Part shown: one piece after another, positions 57,835 to 64,000 of the stretch
Layout: every line of letters begins with the position of its first letter
How positions within the stretch are numbered: position 1 is the stretch's first letter
From: Eurosta solidaginis
Lineage: Eukaryota > Arthropoda > Insecta > Diptera > Tephritidae
DNA: 64,000 bases
Reading direction: 5' to 3'
Assembly (NCBI RefSeq): GCF_040869045.1
Contig: NC_090323.1
Location: 271,068,392 to 271,132,391 of the forward strand
Translations under genes and position numbers: made by a program
The notes under the pieces: model-generated
Database searches by the model: none
What the model was told of the DNA's origin: nothing
The model's input: the letters and a program-made list of their open reading frames with translations, nothing else

Positions 57835-58221
57835 CGATATTAGACTAAACTTGCTCATATCCCTAAATAGAGAAGATTTAAGGCTATTGATGAGCATACT
57901 AATTGGACACAGTATGTGACGCCCATTCTTATAAATTCGGCCTGGTCAGTAACAGCAGATGCAGAAGGTGTATGTGAAGGAAGAAACGGCTGAGCACGTT
58001 CTGTGTTCGTATCGCGCATGCTGGGTCAAGGCAGAGTTGCCAGATCTCGAGGCAGCAATTAAGCTAGGCCCTAGACAACTTCTAGTATTTGCCAAGAAGA
58101 TGCAGTTATTTTATAACATATGTAAGTGCTGGTACCTGGAGGCTTTCCGTTTGGTCGTTAAACAACACATTCAGTGTATGTGAGGTCTTTATTGACCGAC
58201 CAGTTCAACCTAACCTAACCT
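57835..58221 (+). pseudogene. 3' end of an R1/I-type LINE
   Basis: Reads LNREDLRLLMSILIGHS-like and, in one frame, EETAEHVLCSYRACWVKAEL, the Cys-His tail after RNase H in such ORF2 proteins, then a stop at about 58183 and the tail CAACCTAACCTAACC. Only this last part of the element is present. Confidence 0.65.
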
Positions 58222-58363
58222 TTATATAAATGGACCTAGGCAGCGAAAGTTTGCATTTATAAAAACAAGTCATACATGAACTTTGGAATTTTGCCACCAC
58301 CTAGCGACAATAGTTTCAGGTGGGGTGGTATAAAATCGACTTCATATGGACATGAGATCAATT

Positions 58364-58584
58364 AACCTTATGACTACTTCAAATGGTCATAAGATAAATC
58401 CACAGTTATTAACATTTTAATACACGTAGGTGCTAACAAAATAACTGACATTATGACCACTTGAGCAGACAGGAGTTGGCTTTATGAATATTTGGGAAAA
58501 ACAGTATGGTGATAATGTCAATATCGTTAACATTGCAACCATTTGAAATATGATGTTATGACCATTTGAAGTGGTCATAAGGTC
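58364..58584. mobile_element. Short MITE with self-complementary TIRs
   Basis: Left AACCTTATGACTACTTCAAA...TGGTCATAA and right TTATGACCATTTGAAGTGGT...CATAAGGTC are inverted copies of about 29 bases. Each TIR is itself a hairpin (TTATGACCA and TGGTCATAA). TCAA occurs on both sides (58358-58361 and 58583-58586) and may be the target duplication. No coding. Confidence 0.65.
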
Positions 58585-58914
58585 AAATATGTTCAAAACC
58601 TCCCATTTCTAGCTGGACGAAAAGTATTTTAAAATTTGATCGAGATTTTATGAGTTCTGAACGAATCCATGCGACATCTAGCAGATTTTTTCCCTGATGC
58701 TCAGTCGCTTTGTTCCGAAATAAGATTTTATTTTCAGCTCCCAATCTCCTCAACAAATTGCTCAAAGATCGATTTTGAAATGCTAAATTTAGTTCGAATT
58801 TTCTGAAAATTTCGTTAGGTGCACTACCCCGTAGAATTTTGTCTGTACCAGGCTCTAAGTTTCAAGTATCCAGCTAATTATAAAGTTAATGAATGAACTT
58901 GTGACAAGACTTCA

Positions 58915-59765
58915 TCGGTTTTGAAGAAATTTAAAACAACGACAATCGACCCGTCTGCAACCTATTTGAGTTTTTATCCGACACCTATGTATGTACAATT
59001 ACTGGCGTATGCTAATGATATTGATATCATCGGCCTGAAAACCCGCACCGTAAATTCTGGTACTCCAAACTGGAAAAAGAAGCGAAAAAGATGGGTTTGA
59101 TGGTTAATGAGGACAAAACGAAGTACCTGATATCATAGAGCAAAGAACAGCGCACTTGCGCCTTGGCAACCACGCTACTGCTGGCAGCCATAATTTCGAA
59201 ATAATAAAAGACTTCGTTTATTTGGGAGCCACATTAACACAAACAACAAAATCAACTCTAAAATCCAGCGAGGAATCACTCTTGTCAATAAATGCTACTT
59301 TGGACTAGGTAGGCAATTGAAAAGTACAGTCCTCTCTCGGCAAACGAAAATCATGCTCTACAAGTCACTTATCGTACCCGCCCTGCTTTGTGGTGCAGAA
59401 GCATGGACCATGTGAACATCAGGTGAAGCGGATTTAGGAGTGCTGGAGAGAAAAGTTTTTCGAAAGATTTACGGACATCTACGCGTTGGCGATAGCGAGT
59501 ACCGAAGAAAATTTAATGATGAGCTGTACGAGCTTTACGCAGACATCAACATGGTTCAGCGAATTAAAACGCAGCGGCAGGGCATGTTATGCGAATGAAA
59601 GGTGGCACTCCGGCTAGGAAAATATTTTTATCGGAACCCGCCTATGGAAACAGAAAAAGAGGGCGGCCCCTACTTAGCTGGAAGGACCAGGTGGAAAACG
59701 ATTTAAACTCCCTTGGTGTGACCAATTGGCGCCAGTTGGCACAGCGAAAAAGCCAATTAAGTAAG
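58915..59765 (+). pseudogene. RTE-type LINE reverse transcriptase fragment
   Basis: Reading across shifts: QLLAYANDIDIIG (the YADD motif as YAND), RGITLVNKCYFGLGRQLKST, MLYKSLIVPALLCGAEAWTM, LGVLERKVFRKIYG and ELYELYADINMVQRIKTQR, ending with RGRP/WKDQV- and LGVTNWR-like remnants. This order is that of RTE-clade endonuclease-reverse transcriptases. The 5' part including the endonuclease is missing and there are at least four stops. Confidence 0.75.
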
Positions 59766-60164
59766 TAAGTAATGGTCCCAGTTTCAAATATCTAGCTGTC
59801 TTTGAAAATAGCTCCAGGTTCACAGGAATTTTCATTATATCCCGATTCGTGTGCCACCTATCGAAATTTTCTAACATTACGATGCATTATCACCACGTTC
59901 TGGACAATGTACTAAGTTTCAAGATTTTAGCTCAATGGGAAGTTACTTCAAAATCGGTTGGAAGAATCCGCTGTTTTGTATGGAACATGGGCGGACACAC
60001 AAGATAATGGCCTAATAAAAAGGTAGGAAAAAGAATTTTGTCGCTATTTATTATCATATACCGTTACATAGTAAAGTATTTGTTACATAATAACTTGATT
60101 GTTTCAAGAAGACAATTTCGGGGCTGAGACATTGGGCCTTATAGAAGCGAGCATTTGCTCAGAC
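59766..60164. other. No recognised feature
   Basis: AT-rich; (AAGT)n-like start at 59760. Nothing supported. Confidence 0.4.
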
Positions 60165-60400
60165 TCAAGGTTTTGTGTAAAATGTGGCCTGTTTGTTTTT
60201 GCTATACAAACAAAATAACATCCTTCTGCTCACAAACTCGAGTCTGAACAAAAGCTTGATTTTTACGCAAAAAGTTAATTGATTTTGAATGAAGTGAAAA
60301 TCAAGACCATAAATCTTACGAAGAACTTTGCTCTCGAACAATTTCATCTCCACTGTACATCGTTCATGGTCCCGATCCATACATCAGAGTAGGTATGATA
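60165..60400 (-). pseudogene. Possible RTE-like fragment
   Basis: The - strand reads LIPTLMYGSGP and ESKVLRKIYG in neighbouring frames, resembling the LYG.EAWT and ERKVLRKI blocks after the RT of RTE-type elements. The rest of the frame shows no similarity. Confidence 0.35.
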
Positions 60401-60462
60401 GGAGACTTATGTTGTTGTTGTTGTTGTAGCAATGCTTCGCCCCACCTAACAGCCGCGACCGA

Positions 60463-61863
60463 TCACAAATTGTCATCAATATCCTCTAACGGGAGTCCAA
60501 GGAAACTTGCCGTTTCAACAGGGGGGGACCATAAGGAAAGGGGTGTTAGAGGCGTTGGTTCCACATTACAATTAAAGAGATGGTTGGTGTCATGTGGGGA
60601 CACATTGCAAGCGGGGCATACATTTTGTATGTCGGGGTTGATTCTGGATAGGTAAGAGTTGAACCTGTTACAGTATCCAGAACGAAGTTGAACAAGAGTG
60701 GCACGCGTTTCCCTGGGGAGTATGCGTTCCTCTTCCGCGAGTTTTGGATACTTTTCTTTAAGTACTGGATTCACCGGGCAATTCCCGGCATAAAGGTCCG
60801 ACGCCTGTTTATGGAGTTCACCAAGGACCTGCTTGTGTTTTTTCGCTTCATACGGCTGGGTCCTCAGGTGCCATATTTCCTCAAAATGCTTACGGAGATG
60901 ACTCCTTAAGCCCCTAGGCGGTGCTGGTTTATCAATCAGATGTCTGTTGTGATGCTCAGGTTTCTGGGTATTCAACAGGAACTGTTTGGTCAGCATCTCA
61001 TTTCTCTCCCTGATGGGGAGTATTCTCGCCTCATTATGCAGATGGTGTTCTGGGGACATAAGAAGACAGCCCGTGGCGATTCTGAGAGCAGTATTTTGGC
61101 AGGCCTGTAGTTTCTTCCAGTGGGTAATTTTTAGGCTTGGCGACCATATGGGTGACGCGTAGCACGTAATCGGCTGGTTAATTGCTTTGTATGTAGCCAT
61201 GAGCGTTTGTTTCTCTTTTCCCCAGGTACTGCCAGCGAGGGATTTGAGGATTTTGTTACCGCTCTGAATTCTCGGAACAATTGCGGCTGCGTGCTCACCA
61301 AAATGTAGATCCTGATCAAACGCCACACCCAAGATTTTGGGGTGTAGGACAGTCGGTAGCGTAGTGCCATCGACGTGGATGTTCAAAATGGTCGACATTT
61401 GGGACGTCCATGTTGTAAATAAGGTCGCCGAAGATTTAGTCGGTGATAATGCCGCCAGGTTTCGCGAGGCGAAAAAACTGGAGAGATCAGGGAGGTAGCC
61501 GTTTATTTTATTGCATAGCGCATCGATCTTTGGGCCTGGGCCTGTGGCCATTATTGTGCAGTCATCGGCGTAGGAAACGATTGTGACTCCTTCCGGTGCT
61601 GAAGGTAGCTTAGATATGTAGAAATTAAACAAAAGTGGGGATAGGACACCACCCTGTGGCACCCCTTGTTTAATTCCCTTGGTTTTTATGTTTCGTTTCT
61701 AAATTGCACCGATGCCTGCCGACCACCCAGATAATTTGCGGTCCACCTTTTAAGACATGGGGAAAGGGTAGACCCTTCCAGGTCTTGCAGTAACGAGCCA
61801 TGGTTGACCGTATCAAAAGCTTTTGATAGGTCTAGCGCTACGAGTACTGTTCTATGGTGGGGG
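60463..61863 (-). pseudogene. ORF2 end: RT catalytic part and C-terminus
   Basis: Just beyond the stop, ALDLSKAFDTVNHGSLLQDL supplies the first catalytic Asp (about 61765-61830). After a frameshift near 61680 the long frame from 61662 begins MPQGGVLSPLLFNFYISKLP and carries the catalytic YADD (VSYADDCTIM). PKILGVAFDQDLHFG and QACQNTALRIATGCL are thumb and connection blocks. The C-terminus has a Cys-His motif (CPACNVSPHDTNHLFNC) and LWSPPVETASFLGLP, typical of insect Jockey-like ORF2 ends. Stop at 60463. Confidence 0.9.
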
Positions 61864-61865
61864 TA

Positions 61866-62690
61866 TTAATTTAAACCGCAATTTATCTGGGCGCTAATGG
61901 CATTTAGCGCGGTGGTAGTGCTATGGAGTTTTCTGAAGCCATGCTGATGAGAGGCTAGCTGCAAATTTGCCTGGAAATAACGGAGCAAAATGGCTTCAAG
62001 CGTATTTGCTACTGGCGATAGGAGAGATATCGGACGATACGACTCACCTATGTTAGCTGGTTTCCCAGGCTTTAGTAGCGGGACCACCTTGGCCATTTTC
62101 CATTTCTCGGGTATGACAAAGGTGGAAAGAGACAGGTTGAAGACATACGCTAAATATTTGAAACCCTCTTTCCCTAGGCTTTTAAGCATCGGCATGGCTA
62201 TGCCGTCTGGGCCCACTGCTTTGGATGGTTTAGCGCGACCAATGGCGTCCTCAACCTCTTTACCGGTGATGGTGATTGGTGACGCGCTGAATTTGTGTTT
62301 ATGTGCGTGTCTATTGGCTCTCCGTCTATCTTTGTCGACCGTAGGATGCATTATATATTGTCGGCAGAAAGCGCTCGCGCATTTTTTCGCATCCGACAGC
62401 ACTTTGTCGCCAAAGGCGATGGAAACTTTGTCTTTGTGCTTAGTCGGATTCGATAGGGACTTTACGGTGGACCAAAGTTTACCCACACCGGTAGAGAGGT
62501 TACAACCTCTTAGGTGCTCCTCCCATTTCGCCCGCTTGTGTTCGTCCACAAGCAATCTGATGCGTTGGTTTATATCACTTATTTGAGGGTTGCCTGGATC
62601 AAGCTGTCTTATAAGGTCACGTTCTCTCGCTAAGTTTGCGGCCTCCGCCGGGAAGTGGAGCCGGATTTCGGGAAGTGGAGCCGGATTTCG
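61866..62690 (-). pseudogene. ORF2 middle: linker and RT N-terminal part
   Basis: In the frame after the duplication it reads RLHFPAEAANLARERDLIRQ and continues without a stop to 61866. RT motifs: AIGRAKPSKAVGPDGI, FVIPEKWKMAKVVPLLKPGK, YRPISLLSPVANTLE and HQHGFRKLHSTTTAL. A TAA at 61866-61868 ends it (after NAISAQINCGLN). It belongs with the next segment. Confidence 0.88.
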
Positions 62691-63893
62691 GGAATTCTCC
62701 CGGCGGGAATGAAACGTGCCGAAGCGGATTCAATGACCTTACGGATGGCACGCTCCCCTTGGCGGGCATCAGTCGGGATAGGGAGGGCAGCAAAGCGGTT
62801 GTCTGTAAAAGATTTATATTATATTCTTTTTCCGTAGCGATGAAGTCGGCGGTACGCTCGAGCGAAATAAGTATGGGCAGGTGGTCGGATGCCAATGTTA
62901 CCATCGGCTGCCAGTTGACGCAGTTTACGAGTTCTCCGCTCACGATTGAGATATCTGGCGAACTGTGACAGCTTCCTACCATACGTGTGGGGGCGTCTCC
63001 GTTTATTGTGCAGAACGTCGTTTCTTCTATTTGATCCGCCAACATCTCACCCCTACTGTCCGCCCGCAAGTTTGAATGCCATAGACCGTGATGGGCATTG
63101 AAATCGCCCAAGATAATGCGATTGTTGCCAGTGAGTAAGGCTCTGATATTAGGGCGGTATCCACTGGGGCAACAGGTGGCAGGAGGGATGTAGATGTTGA
63201 TGATTTCTAGGTTTGCATCGCCTGACCGGACAGATAGGCCTTGACGTTCTAAGACATTGTCCCTGGGGTCGATGTCAGGATCAAATATATAATATTGCAC
63301 AGAGTGGTGTATGATAAACGCGAGGCCGCCTCCTTTTCCGCTCTCTCGATCTTTTCTGTTGACATTATACCCAGAGCAGGTCTGCAATGCAGATCCCGCT
63401 GTGAGTTTAGTCTCTTGAATCGCAGCAATGCGGATGTTGTGCCGCTTCATGAAATCGACTATCTCCGTAATCTTCCCAGTTAGTCCATTACAGTTTAACT
63501 GCAGAATTCTGAAGTGCATAAGGGGAGACGCCGCCACTCTGGGGGTAAGTGACGGGTGACTACGCCTGGGTTGTGGAAGGCCAGGACGCAATTGCTGTTG
63601 TGGCCCTGGGACTGGGCGTCCTTGGGCAAGCATTGGGGTACCCGGATGATTTGGGTTTGCGACCTGGCAACATGGCGCGGTGAAACCCGCCGTGGGGTTG
63701 CCGTCGCGGAGACCAGAACATCTAGGAAAGTGGCACCACCCAATGCAGGAGCTGCATTGGGCGGATATCGCAAACCTATATATTCTGTGCTGGCAAGCGG
63801 TGCAAACCGAGGTAGGGAATAAGAGTCTGTTTCCCTGACCTGCCCGATTGCTGCCGGAAAAGAGGGGGGAGAAGACGGGGGCAGGGGCTGATG
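62617..63893 (-). pseudogene. ORF2 N-terminal part: zinc-binding segment and endonuclease
   Basis: Open from 63893, before the first Met at 63633. A Cys/His cluster (VCTACQHR...AQCSSCIGWCHFPRCSGL) lies near 63680-63800. The endonuclease starts at MHFRILQLNCNGLTG (63516) and shows AIQETKL, GGGLAFIIHH, NIYIPPA, ILGDFNAHH and ASDHLPI, covering the catalytic Asn, Glu, Asp, His positions of APE-type nucleases that nick the target. The frame is thrown off near 62690 by a tandem duplication of 20 bases and ends at 62617. Confidence 0.88.
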
Positions 63894-64000
63894 CTCAGCA
63901 TTGCTACCGACTATACTACGAAGGTAGTAGTTATGAGTGGTAGCAGCTGTTTGAGTTGTTGGCGCCGTGGGGCGCGAGCACCAGCGGGTACTTGTTGTGG

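Larger units (their letters stand above)
60409..64000 (-). mobile_element. Jockey-superfamily LINE, continues beyond the window
   Basis: On the - strand the element runs from beyond 64000 through a Cys-rich domain, APE-type endonuclease and reverse transcriptase to a 3' end at about 60409 with a (CAA)n tail (GCTACAACAACAACAACAAC). Base composition is clearly GC-richer than the flanks. At least three frame disruptions exist in ORF2. Confidence 0.9.

Noticed and set aside
58205..58221. Telomere-like CCTAACCTAACC
   Set aside because: It directly follows a LINE ORF2 stop and is short; better explained as the LINE 3' tail. Flies also lack simple telomerase repeats.

Overview
This is a non-coding-looking, AT-rich stretch of a eukaryotic chromosome, almost certainly from a higher fly (Diptera). 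The mix of elements (a tRNA-derived SINE, GTCC-microsatellite repeats of mini-me/INE-1 style, hAT MITEs, gypsy LTR elements and several I/Jockey/RTE-type LINEs) suggests a large, repeat-rich genome such as a tephritid fruit fly. The family assignment rests on recalled resemblance, not on a search. No complete host gene is visible. I see no rRNA, no authentic tRNA gene, no CRISPR and no bacterial operon.

Layout. 1-10 kb: SINE copies at 586, 1873 and 8715, a hAT MITE at 3981-4600 with an 8-bp target duplication, a reverse mini-me-like repeat at 5034-6075, and a TTAA-flanked MITE at 7882-8213. 10-11.3 kb: a mini-me-like repeat split by a TIR element that itself holds a SINE piece. 12-13 kb and 22.5-23.3 kb: two relics of one RNase H-bearing LINE family in opposite orientations. 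16.4-17.8 kb: a 5'-truncated LINE with a readable reverse transcriptase. 20.5 and 23.7 kb: two short, splice-bounded, phase-compatible candidate host exons on the + strand. 24.5-29.5 kb: a long palindrome interrupted by a 4.4-kb mini-me-like repeat that carries about 19 units of a 130-bp tandem repeat, with higher-order structure and a hAT MITE inside. 30-36 kb: SINEs, polypyrimidine tracts and a non-autonomous Helitron (34581-35935).

40.1-43.6 kb holds a gypsy-class LTR element on the - strand. It keeps gag and protease but has lost RT, RNase H and the integrase core; protease reads straight into the integrase C-terminal tail in one open frame. A solo LTR of the same family lies at 54039-55722 and is split by a hAT element that contains a further TIR element. 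47.7-52.4 kb is a second, unrelated gypsy element on the + strand with recognisable gag, protease, RT, RNase H and integrase, broken by stops and frameshifts. 57.8-64 kb holds LINE remnants, ending in a long Jockey-type element on the - strand that runs out of the window.

The genes here do not form a pathway. The window is best read as layers of insertion into what is probably a large intron or intergenic space. Several insertions are proven by target-site duplications or by interrupting an otherwise continuous repeat, which gives a relative order of events.
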